The notes under the pieces were generated by a model that ran no database searches, was not told where the DNA came from, and worked only from the letters and a program-made list of their open reading frames with translations. The position numbers and the translations under genes are program-made. A stretch of 64,000 nt of DNA, from positions 1-64,000 of the forward strand of contig PHCU01000001.1 in assembly GCA_002842345.1 (NCBI GenBank). The letters are read 5' to 3'. Source of the DNA: Betaproteobacteria bacterium HGW-Betaproteobacteria-12. Lineage in GTDB: Bacteria; Pseudomonadota; Gammaproteobacteria; Burkholderiales; Rhodocyclaceae. This document shows, piece after piece, positions 28,930-37,402 of this stretch. The first letter of the stretch is position 1. The number at the start of each line of letters is the position of its first letter.

Positions 28930-30783
28930 TCAGAACGCGGCATTCAGGGTCACGTAATAGAAGCCACGGTCGCGCAGCGGATCGTATTTGGCATCCTTAT
29001 TGAAGAAGGTTGCCCCGACGTCCACCGTATATTTCTTCTGGTAGCTGAATTTCGCGCCCAGGCCGAGCGCCATGCGGTCCTCGAGGAACTGGCTGTCGGC
29101 CGAGTTGCCCTTGACGTCATGCGACCAGAAAACGCTCGGGGTCACCGAAACACCGGAGAACACGTCGTTGTAGGTCACATCCAGCTTGGCCCGGTAACCC
29201 CAGGCGAAGTTGGTCACGTAACCATCCGTATCGCAGCCTGCCGCAGTAGTGTTCAGGCCCGAGGTGCAGGTATTGCCGCCGTAGCGTGCATCGCTGCCGG
29301 GTCCGAAGATGAAGGCACGGTTGTAGCGCAAGTCATTGGCACCGCCGATAGACAGGTTGTTCCACTGAAAACCGGCTTCGGCGATAAAGATGAACTGATC
29401 ACCACCGAGCAACCTGTTGCCGGCCTTGACGGCATTGACCTGCAACTGGTGAATGTTGGCGCGCTCATAACCCGGCAGGTAGCCATTGCCGCCATTAAGG
29501 CCTGCCGAGCTGACGGCACCGTTACCGTAGGGGCCGAACGGAATGGAAACCCCCGGAGCAATGGCCCCGGCTGCACCCAGACCTGAGAGGAGAAGATCGT
29601 TGCCGTCAATTTGCACCGCCACATCGCGGCGGGTGCTCACCTCACCGGCAACGGACCAGCCCAGAATATTGGTCGATGCACTCACACCAAAGGCCTTGAT
29701 CGCCTCCGGATATTCCCACATCACATCGAACGGCATGCCATTTTGTGCCCTGCCATTGGCCAGATTGACGATCGAGACATTGGGGGTACGCGCGTGGTAA
29801 CGCATGCCGTAGATGCCGAACTCGGTATCCAGCGCATCGACGTTAAAGCGGTAGGCCAGACCGAATTGCCCGGAGTTACTCGGATCCTTGGCATCGATGG
29901 TATGAACGTAGGCGCCCAGCGGCGTGGCGACGTTCTGGCTTTGCCCGGGAACCAGGGTGATGGCGTTGTCGCAGGCGCCCGGATCGCGAGAAATATTGCC
30001 GACCGCGACGGACCAGTAACTGCCACAACCCAGATCGAGCGGCGAGTTTTCATACTTGAGCTGGTAGAAGAACTCCAGGCTGCCGGCGTCGCCCAGGCTC
30101 TGGTTGGCGTAGGCAATCGGCACCGGCAGGAAGACTTCCTTCAACTGCGCGCCCGGTTTGTGGAAGGACGGGACGTCGATCGGGTTGATCTGGTTCAGGC
30201 CCTGGACGAAGAGGCTCTCGCCCCAGTTCACCACCTGGTTGCCAAGACGGACCTGCAACGGCTTGCCGGCAATATCCCAGGTGTTATAGACATAGGCATC
30301 GAGGAGTGCGACGCCATCGTAGCGGGAGAGATTCTCAAAACCGCGGTCGGACAGCGGGGCGTTGCGGTAACCGTTGTTCTGGTTGCCATAATGTACGTCC
30401 TGGTGATTCAGGGTGTAGTCATACCAGGCCTTGGCACGGATCAGCGCCCCCATGCTCCCCTTCTGCACCTGGAGTTCGGTGAACCACTTGACCTGGGTGG
30501 TGAACTGATCGCCCTTCTTGTAGTTCACATTGCCTTCATCGACGGTATTCGGCGCCCGACCACCCGACAAACCGGCATGGGCGCCGCTGGCAGCTGAATA
30601 AAGATCCTTGTCCGGATTATTGGCGCGCCAGGCAGTACCCAGCGAAACCGAGTTTTGCCAACTCCCTGTCCAACCATCGCCAAACTCGAAATCCACCGCA
30701 TTTGCCTGGCCAGAAAAGGCCGCGGCCAATGCGGCAGCGACGCCACTGACCACCAGCCCCGTGCTACGTTTTTGAATATTCAT
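28930..30783 (-). CDS. DUF1302 outer-membrane-like protein
   Basis: Start MNIQKRSTGLVVSGVAAALAAAFSGQANAVDFEFGDGWTGSWQNSVSLGTAWRANNPD; QVRLGNQVVNWGESLFVQGLNQINPIDVPSFHKPGAQLKEVFLPV; C-terminal aromatic (YVTLNAAF). Confidence 0.88.
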   Translation of the reverse strand: MNIQKRSTGLVVSGVAAALAAAFSGQANAVDFEFGDGWTGSWQNSVSLGTAWRANNPDKDLYSAASGAHAGLSGGRAPNTVDEGNVNYKKGDQFTTQVKWFTELQVQKGSMGALIRAKAWYDYTLNHQDVHYGNQNNGYRNAPLSDRGFENLSRYDGVALLDAYVYNTWDIAGKPLQVRLGNQVVNWGESLFVQGLNQINPIDVPSFHKPGAQLKEVFLPVPIAYANQSLGDAGSLEFFYQLKYENSPLDLGCGSYWSVAVGNISRDPGACDNAITLVPGQSQNVATPLGAYVHTIDAKDPSNSGQFGLAYRFNVDALDTEFGIYGMRYHARTPNVSIVNLANGRAQNGMPFDVMWEYPEAIKAFGVSASTNILGWSVAGEVSTRRDVAVQIDGNDLLLSGLGAAGAIAPGVSIPFGPYGNGAVSSAGLNGGNGYLPGYERANIHQLQVNAVKAGNRLLGGDQFIFIAEAGFQWNNLSIGGANDLRYNRAFIFGPGSDARYGGNTCTSGLNTTAAGCDTDGYVTNFAWGYRAKLDVTYNDVFSGVSVTPSVFWSHDVKGNSADSQFLEDRMALGLGAKFSYQKKYTVDVGATFFNKDAKYDPLRDRGFYYVTLNAAF

Positions 30784-30860
30784 GTAACGTCTCCTCTCAG
30801 AATCATCTGTCAAGGCCGTGCCTGCTGGCGCAACCCCGCCCGAACCTCGGTGCAAAATAA

Positions 30861-30874
30861 GTATGCCTGCACAC
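30861..30874. promoter_or_regulatory. Palindromic operator candidate, site 2 (GTATGCCTGCACAC)
   Basis: Shared motif; upstream of DUF1302 start at 30783. Confidence 0.6.
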
Positions 30875-30947
30875 AATAAACATTGCTACCAATTTCTTGT
30901 TATTTCCCATCGAACAAGCGGCGGGGTGTGTTGCGTTTGCTGCGACT

Positions 30948-32114
30948 TCAATATGACTTGGGCAGATCGAGCACCTTCTCGGCGATAAAGCACATGATCA
31001 GTTGTTCGGTGATCGGCGCCAGGCGGGTCACGGTGACTTCGCGCAGCAGGCGTTCGACGTGGTATTCCTTGGCATAGCCGAACCCGCCGTGGGTCATCAC
31101 CGCCTGTAGCGCCGAGTCGTAGCCGGCCCGAGCACCGAGGAACTTGGCCGTATTGGCTTCCGCACCGCAAGGCTTGTCGTTGTCGTACAGCCAGGCGGCC
31201 TTCATCGCCATCAGCCAGGCGGCTTCTAGCGCCATCCAGCGTTCGGCCAGCGGATGCTGGATACCCTGGTTCTGGCCGATGGGCCTGTCGAAAACGGTCC
31301 GTTCCTTGGCATAGCGGGTCGCGCGGCGCAGGGCGTCCTGGCCGATGCCGATGGCTTCCACGGCGATCAGGATGCGCTCCGGGTTGAGGCTGTGCAGGAC
31401 ATACTTGAAGCCCTTGCCTTCCTCACCGACACGGTCGGACTCGGGAATGAACAGGTCATCGATGAAAATGGCGTTGGAGTCGACGGCCTTGCGTCCCATT
31501 TTCGGGATCTTCTTGACCTCGATCTTCGAACGATCCAGGTCGGTATAGAAAATGGTGATGCCGTCGGTCGGGCGCGCGCAATCCTCAAGCTTGGTCGTCC
31601 GGGTCAGCAACATGATCTTGTTGGCAACCTGGGCGGTCGAGGTCCAGACTTTCTGCCCACGTACGATGTAGCCGCCGGGAACACGCTCGGCAAAGGTCTT
31701 GATGGCGGTGGTGTTGAGGCCGGCATCCGGCTCGGTAAAGCCGAAGCAGCACTGGTCCTCGCCGCTGATCAGGCGCGGAATCCAGCGCTGCTTCTGCTCC
31801 GGCGTACCGAAGACAACGATCGGGTGCGGCCCGAACAGGTTGATGTGCACCGTCGAGGTAGCGGCCATGCCGCCGCCATGCGAAGCCACCTCGTGCATCA
31901 TCACCGCCGCCTCGGTCACCCCGAGGCCGGCGCCGCCATACTCGACCGGCATGGTGATGCCGAGCCAGCCGGCATCCGCCATGGCGCGATGGAACTCGCG
32001 GGGAAACTCCCCGTCTTCGTCGCGCTGCAGCCAGTAGTCGTCGCCAAAACTGCGCATGACTGCCGCCACGCCGTCGCGAATGGCTTCATGATCCGAATTG
32101 CTAGAAAAATCCAT
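30948..32114 (-). CDS. Acyl-CoA dehydrogenase
   Basis: 388 aa; CCFGFTEPDAGLNTTAIKTFAERVPGGYIVRGQKVWTSTAQVANKIMLLTRT, VMTHGGFGYAKEYHVERLLREVTVTRLAPI. Confidence 0.93.
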   Translation of the reverse strand: MDFSSNSDHEAIRDGVAAVMRSFGDDYWLQRDEDGEFPREFHRAMADAGWLGITMPVEYGGAGLGVTEAAVMMHEVASHGGGMAATSTVHINLFGPHPIVVFGTPEQKQRWIPRLISGEDQCCFGFTEPDAGLNTTAIKTFAERVPGGYIVRGQKVWTSTAQVANKIMLLTRTTKLEDCARPTDGITIFYTDLDRSKIEVKKIPKMGRKAVDSNAIFIDDLFIPESDRVGEEGKGFKYVLHSLNPERILIAVEAIGIGQDALRRATRYAKERTVFDRPIGQNQGIQHPLAERWMALEAAWLMAMKAAWLYDNDKPCGAEANTAKFLGARAGYDSALQAVMTHGGFGYAKEYHVERLLREVTVTRLAPITEQLIMCFIAEKVLDLPKSY

Positions 32115-32157
32115 GGTCTCTATTCCCTGCTTAGGTTTTGTCTGGGGCCACCAGCAC

Positions 32158-33033
32158 TCATGAAAGGCCGGCCTGGGCCAGGGTTTTCATCGCCTGCACC
32201 AGATGCGGACGGTCGTACATTTTTCCGTTGAGCCCCACCACGCCGGTTCCCGGCGCCTCGGCGAAGGCGGCGACGATTGCACGCGCGACGCCGATATCCT
32301 CTTCGCTCGGGGTGTAACAGCGATTGATGACATCGACCTGGTCGGGATGGATGGCAATGCGCCCGAGAAAGCCGCGCCGCCGGGACAGCAGGCAATCGCG
32401 CTCGAGGCCGGCGGCATCGCGGAAATCGCCGTACAGCGTATCGACCGCCTGGGCCTCGGCCGCGGCCGCGGCATACAGCGCACCGGAGCGCGCCTGCACG
32501 TAGGCGGCCGACAGTTCGCCGTCTTCCTCGCGGTTGCTGATCGAGCCGAGCGCCGCCGCCAGATCCTCGGCGCCCCAGGTTATCCCCACCAGGCGCGGTG
32601 GCTTGCTGGCATAGCTGTGCAGATTAAGCATGCCGGCGGCCGTTTCGGTGGCCACGACAACCACCTTGATCGACTGCGGCGACAGACCTGCCCGCACTTC
32701 CAGAACATCCAGGTAGTGGCTCAGGCGAAGCACGTCGGCGGCACCATCGGCCTTCGGCAGGACGATGCCGTCGAGGCCCTCGCCGACCACCTGCGCCAGA
32801 TCCGGCAAGGCATCGGCGGTGCTCAGCGGGTTGATCCGGACGAAGCCCTTCCAGCTCCGCTGCCCGCAGGTCGCCGCCAGATGCTCGGCGGCCATCCGGC
32901 GCGCCAGCGGACGACGGCTTTCGGCCACCGAGTCTTCAAGATCGAGGATCAGCGCATCGGCTGACGAGGCGACGGATTTCTGCAGCTTCTTCTCGCTGTC
33001 CGCCGGCACGAAAAGCATCGAACGTAGCTTCAT
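32158..33033 (-). CDS. HpcH/HpaI-CitE-like CoA ester lyase
   Basis: Start MKLRSMLFVPADSEKKLQKSVASSADALILDLEDSVAESRRPLARRMA; GFLGRIAIHPDQVDVINRCYTPSEEDI. Confidence 0.9.
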   Translation of the reverse strand: MKLRSMLFVPADSEKKLQKSVASSADALILDLEDSVAESRRPLARRMAAEHLAATCGQRSWKGFVRINPLSTADALPDLAQVVGEGLDGIVLPKADGAADVLRLSHYLDVLEVRAGLSPQSIKVVVVATETAAGMLNLHSYASKPPRLVGITWGAEDLAAALGSISNREEDGELSAAYVQARSGALYAAAAAEAQAVDTLYGDFRDAAGLERDCLLSRRRGFLGRIAIHPDQVDVINRCYTPSEEDIGVARAIVAAFAEAPGTGVVGLNGKMYDRPHLVQAMKTLAQAGLS

Positions 33034-33494
33034 GCCAGCGGCTTCCGCAGCATCAGCGCCTGACGAACACAGATGCACACCACTTCGTTGTGCTGGTTGA
33101 GCCCCTGGTGCCGGAAAGTGACAATCCCCTGCTCCGGGCGCGAGCGACTGTCGCGCTTGTCGACGACGGTCGTCACCGAGCGGATCGTGTCGCCGGCGAA
33201 CACCGGCTTGGGAAACAGCACTTCGCTCATGCCCAGATTCGCCACCGTCGTCCCCAGGGTCGTATCCTGAACCGTCAGCCCGATGACCAAACCAAGCGTG
33301 AAGATGCTGTTGAACAACGGACGACCGAACTCGGTCTGCTTGCAGTACTCCGCATCGATATGAATTTGCGCGGGGTTGTAGGTAGCGCCGCAGAACCAGA
33401 TGTTCTCCGCCTCAACCAGCGTGCGCCGGATCTCGTGCTCGAAGACTTGCCCTGCTTCCAACTGATCGTAAAATTTGCCAGCCATGCTTTGCAT
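33030..33494 (-). CDS. MaoC-family dehydratase
   Basis: 154 aa; KFYDQLEAGQVFEHEIRRTLVEAENIWFCGATYNPAQIHIDAEYCKQTEFGRPLFNSIFTLGLVIGLTVQDTT; start codon overlap with the lyase gene. Confidence 0.9.
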   Translation of the reverse strand: MQSMAGKFYDQLEAGQVFEHEIRRTLVEAENIWFCGATYNPAQIHIDAEYCKQTEFGRPLFNSIFTLGLVIGLTVQDTTLGTTVANLGMSEVLFPKPVFAGDTIRSVTTVVDKRDSRSRPEQGIVTFRHQGLNQHNEVVCICVRQALMLRKPLA

Positions 33495-33529
33495 CCCGTA
33501 GTTGTCAAAAACAATCCGCTTGTTGATTG

Positions 33530-33543
33530 TATGCTAGCAAACC
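33530..33543. promoter_or_regulatory. Palindromic operator candidate, site 3 (GTATGCTAGCAAAC)
   Basis: Shared motif, 36 bp upstream of MaoC start at 33494. Confidence 0.7.
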
Positions 33544-33547
33544 GAAT

Positions 33548-33582
33548 TGTTAATTGCAACCGCTGCAACGATAATTAACAAA
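33548..33582. repeat. Inverted repeat TTGTTAATT...AATTAACAA
   Basis: 9-bp perfect arms (33548-33556 / 33574-33582) next to site 3. Confidence 0.6.
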
Positions 33583-33661
33583 CCGACCGTTCCGTCTGTT
33601 TCTGATAGTAAACACTCGGCTCGCGCCCTGTCAATCGTGCTGCGGATTTTTCCTTGCCAGC

Positions 33662-34822
33662 TCAGCGCAGGATCCGGCCCTGGCTGTTCAGGATAGTGAT
33701 ATCGACGAACTGCGACCCTTGCCGAACGCCGGGCCGGTAAGCGACAAAGTAGCCGCCCAGATCGATCGGCGCCTGTTCCAGGGCCGTCACCAGATCGTCG
33801 GGCGCCGGATTCGCCCCTGAACGACGCAGCGCTTCGATGGTGATCCGCGCCGCAATGTAGCCCTCCAGACCGTAGTACGAAGGCTGCGCCTCGGGATTGA
33901 GCGCCTTTATCGCGCGCAGGTAGTCACCGGTAACCTTGACCGTGTCGTTCCACGGATAGGGCGTGACCTGGGAAATGATGACGCCCTTGGCCGCAGCGGC
34001 ACCGAGTTCAGCGACAAGGAGATCGGCGCCGACCAGGGAGACAGTGGCAAACTGCATTGCCGCATTGATCTTCTTCAGGGCGCGGATGGCTGCGGCGGCA
34101 GGCTTGTGCGTGGCGAGCACCAGCACGAGTTGCGGTGCCGCATCGGCAACCTGTTTGATGATGTCGGGCGTAACGCCCTTGGCCGGATCGAAGCCGACGC
34201 TCGCCACCGCTGAAAGCCGGTGCCGCTTCATGGCCTCGACAAATCCGTCCAGCCCGGCCCGACCAAACGAATCGTCCTGATAGACGACCCCGATCTTCGT
34301 CACCGCCAGCGGCACCGCGTGGTCGATGATGACCGCCACCTCCTTCTCCACCGAGGCGCGGGTACTGAAGGCGTAGCGCCCCGGTTGCAGATGAAGGGAA
34401 CTGGTGCCGGTAGACAGGCCGATCAGGGGGATGCCGGCCGTGCGGAGCGCTTGCATCGCCTCGACGGTACCGGGCGAACCGAAGAATCCGACCAGCGAGA
34501 GGACTTTCTCCTCATTGATCAGCCGGCGCGTATTGGCCAGCATGCGCTCGGTTTCGTAGCCATCGTCGAGGCTGACGACTTCGATTTTTCGGCCATGGAT
34601 ACCGCCTTCGGCATTGACCCGGGCAAAGCAGGCCAGGGCGCCTTCGCGCAAGGCCTTGCCGTAGGCCGCCACCGGCCCGCTCAACGGCAAGGACATACCC
34701 AGCCGGATCGCTGCGCTCCCGTCGCTGCCCGGCGCGGCATTGGCCCGCTCGGGATAGCTGCCGAGACCAATCGTCATCGCGACGAAAACGACGAACACCA
34801 GCTCACCCACCAATCTTCTCAT
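33662..34822 (-). CDS. Branched-chain-amino-acid-type ABC substrate-binding protein
   Basis: 386 aa, signal peptide; IRLGMSLPLSGPVAAYGKALREGALACFARVNAEGGIHGRKIEVVSLDDGYETERMLANTRRLI. Confidence 0.9.
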   Translation of the reverse strand: MRRLVGELVFVVFVAMTIGLGSYPERANAAPGSDGSAAIRLGMSLPLSGPVAAYGKALREGALACFARVNAEGGIHGRKIEVVSLDDGYETERMLANTRRLINEEKVLSLVGFFGSPGTVEAMQALRTAGIPLIGLSTGTSSLHLQPGRYAFSTRASVEKEVAVIIDHAVPLAVTKIGVVYQDDSFGRAGLDGFVEAMKRHRLSAVASVGFDPAKGVTPDIIKQVADAAPQLVLVLATHKPAAAAIRALKKINAAMQFATVSLVGADLLVAELGAAAAKGVIISQVTPYPWNDTVKVTGDYLRAIKALNPEAQPSYYGLEGYIAARITIEALRRSGANPAPDDLVTALEQAPIDLGGYFVAYRPGVRQGSQFVDITILNSQGRILR

Positions 34823-34905
34823 TTTGACTCTCGTTGTTTACCCCGACCCTGGCCGGCCCGGAGCTTGTCCTGAGCGGGCCGCAAGCAGCCTTTCGTCAAC
34901 CGCTT

Positions 34906-36159
34906 TTACAGGCCGGCCGCGATGCCCGCCCACTCGGCAGCAAGCCCTTCCCGGAACGGCGGGTCAGCCAGTTCGATCAGCTTCTCGGCACGCTGGTGCA
35001 ACGACAGTTTCGCCAGCTCGGCGCTGCCGTGCTCGGTGACCACGCGATCGAGCATGTAACGCGCCGCCCCGACCGCGCTGCCGGTGCCGAGTCGGGGAAC
35101 AATGCGGCTGATCGTCCCCTTGCCGGCCGTTGACGACAGGCAGAAGATTGCCCGCCCGCCGGGCGCCAGCCGCGCCCCGGTAACGAAGGGCGGCATGCCG
35201 CCGACGCCGGCGAGCAGCCGACCATCGAGGCAATCGCAATTGACCTGGCCGAAAAGATCGATCTCGACGGCGGCATTGATCGAAACGAAATTCGGAATCC
35301 GCGCGATGCTGCAGATATCGTGGGTTTCCCCGACGCTGCGGAAGGCGAAGGCATCGTCTTCGGCCAGTCGCCGATAGAAGCTTTCGTCGCCAAGCGCCAC
35401 GCCGGCGACGATCGAGCCGACACCCTGAATCGCCCCGGATTCGCGCAGGCCGAGAATCTCTTCGGTCACCATGCCGGAATGCAGGCGCAACTGGCGATGC
35501 TCGCGCAAGGAACGAACCACTGCACTCTGCATCTTGCCGATCCCCAGTTGCAGGGTATCGCCATCACGGACCATGGCGGCGACGTGGCGGCCGATGGCCA
35601 GCAGTTCCGGCCCCGGATCACCGCTCAGTTGCGTCACCAGCGGCGCGTCGATCTCACAGACGACATCGCAGTCGGCACGCGCGATGCTGAAGCTGCTTTG
35701 GGTACGCGGCATGCGCGGATTGACATGGGCCACGCGGATGGCCGCCCGCGCCCAGACTGCCGGCAGAAAGTCATGACAGACCCCGAGGCTCATTCGCCCC
35801 GCGGCATCCGGTGGACTGACCTGGGCCAGCGCCAGATCGATAGGCAAGGACTGCAGGTCCTGCCACACCCCGGTGTAATCGAGGGGTAGCAGGTCCACGC
35901 GCCCCTGGCGCATCGGCTCCCGCAAATTGGGCTGAATGAAGTAGGCGCGTTGCCGAGCCTGCGGATGCAGGCCGGGATAATCGCCGAAATTGATGCCGGG
36001 AAAATGCACGCCGACGAAGCGTACCCCGGCCGCCTTGTCGGGATGGCGACAGAGGGCCTCGAAAAAAGCCAGCGATTCGCCGGAAGTGCCGGGGATGAAG
36101 ACATTCATCCCCGGCCGCAGCATGGCGACAACCTGATCCAGGCACGCTTGCTTGTTCAT
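34906..36159 (-). CDS. Acetyl-CoA hydrolase/CoA-transferase family (4-hydroxybutyrate CoA-transferase-like)
   Basis: 417 aa; LQLGIGKMQSAVVRSLREHRQLRLHSGMVTEEILGL, FVSINAAVEIDLFGQVNCDCLDGRLLAGVGGMPPFVTGARLAPGGRAIFCLSST. Confidence 0.88.
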   Translation of the reverse strand: MNKQACLDQVVAMLRPGMNVFIPGTSGESLAFFEALCRHPDKAAGVRFVGVHFPGINFGDYPGLHPQARQRAYFIQPNLREPMRQGRVDLLPLDYTGVWQDLQSLPIDLALAQVSPPDAAGRMSLGVCHDFLPAVWARAAIRVAHVNPRMPRTQSSFSIARADCDVVCEIDAPLVTQLSGDPGPELLAIGRHVAAMVRDGDTLQLGIGKMQSAVVRSLREHRQLRLHSGMVTEEILGLRESGAIQGVGSIVAGVALGDESFYRRLAEDDAFAFRSVGETHDICSIARIPNFVSINAAVEIDLFGQVNCDCLDGRLLAGVGGMPPFVTGARLAPGGRAIFCLSSTAGKGTISRIVPRLGTGSAVGAARYMLDRVVTEHGSAELAKLSLHQRAEKLIELADPPFREGLAAEWAGIAAGL

Positions 36160-36198
36160 TCGGCAGATCTCCGTGGCATCGCTAGCTGATTCCGTGCC

Positions 36199-37401
36199 TC
36201 AGGCGCCGAGGCGGCCGATGATGGAGATGGCGCAGACATTCTGGTGCGGATGGCCGCCCAGATTCTGCGTCAGCCCGAGGTCGGCCTTGGCCAGCTGGCG
36301 TTCGCCGGCCCGGCCGAGCAACTGGAGGTAAACCTCGTAGACCATGCGCAGCCCCGAAGCGCCGATCGGATGGCCGAAGCACTTGAGCCCGCCGTCGATC
36401 TGGCAGGGAATGGCCCCGTCACGGTCGTAGCGGCCTTCGAGAATGTCGTAGGCGGCGCGGCCGGGACGGCTCAACTGCAGGCCCTCCATCAGCACCAGCT
36501 CGGTGATCGAAAAGCAGTCGTGCACTTCGATCAGGTCCAGCGCTGCCGTCGGGTCGGCAATGCCGGCTTCCTGGTAGGCACGGGCAGCGGCGACCTCGGC
36601 GGTACGGATCGAGGCACCGTCCCAGGTGCTGAACTGCGCCTCTTCGCCGTTGGACACCGACAACTGCAGCGACTTCACGGTGATCACATCCTTCTTGCCG
36701 AGCTTTTTGGCGATTTCCGGCGTCGTCACGATGGCGCAAGCCGCCCCGTCGCTGACCCCGGAGCAATCGAAGAGGCCGAGCGGCTCGGCGATGATCTTCG
36801 CCTTGAGCACGTCTTCCTCGGTGATCCGGTTACGCAGATGCGCCTTGGGATTCAGTACGGCGTTGTCGTGGCTTTTGACCGAGACGTGCGCCATCGCCCG
36901 TTTCAACTCCTCGGGCGGGATCCCGTACTTGCTCTGGTAAGCCGTTGCCAGCTGGGCAAAGGCGCCGGGGGCCGAACCGTTGGGCAGCCACAGGTCGGTG
37001 ACCGTGCCGCGGGTGCGGTGCGGCAGGCCGCCATAGCCGGTGTCCTTGAGCTTTTCGACGCCGAGGGCGAGCACGATGTCGTAAGCGCCGGAGGCGACTG
37101 CATAGACGGCGCCGCGCAAGGCCTCGGTCCCCGTCGCACAGGCATTCTCGACCCGGGTCACGGCGATGTTCTGCAGGCGCAGGGCCTGGGCCAGCGGCCC
37201 CGCCGTCTTGCCGACGTTGTTTTCTTCGAGGCAGACGCCCAGCCAGGCCGCTTCGATCTGCTTGCGCTCGATGCCGGCATCGGCGATGGCCTCGGTAAAG
37301 GCCTCGAGCATCAGATCCTCGGCATTGTCCGACCAGCGCTCGCCAAACTTCGAGCAGCCCATACCTACGATCGCGACGCGATCACGAATTCCGCTAGCCA
37401 T
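36199..37401 (-). CDS. SCP2-type thiolase (lipid-transfer/acetyl-CoA acetyltransferase family)
   Basis: Start MASGIRDRVAIVGMGCSKFGERWSDNAEDLM; VENACATGTEALRGAVYAVASGAYDIVLALGVEKL, GGLKCFGHPIGASGLRMVYEVYLQLLGRAGERQ. Confidence 0.9.
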   Translation of the reverse strand: MASGIRDRVAIVGMGCSKFGERWSDNAEDLMLEAFTEAIADAGIERKQIEAAWLGVCLEENNVGKTAGPLAQALRLQNIAVTRVENACATGTEALRGAVYAVASGAYDIVLALGVEKLKDTGYGGLPHRTRGTVTDLWLPNGSAPGAFAQLATAYQSKYGIPPEELKRAMAHVSVKSHDNAVLNPKAHLRNRITEEDVLKAKIIAEPLGLFDCSGVSDGAACAIVTTPEIAKKLGKKDVITVKSLQLSVSNGEEAQFSTWDGASIRTAEVAAARAYQEAGIADPTAALDLIEVHDCFSITELVLMEGLQLSRPGRAAYDILEGRYDRDGAIPCQIDGGLKCFGHPIGASGLRMVYEVYLQLLGRAGERQLAKADLGLTQNLGGHPHQNVCAISIIGRLGA

Positions 37402-37402
37402 T

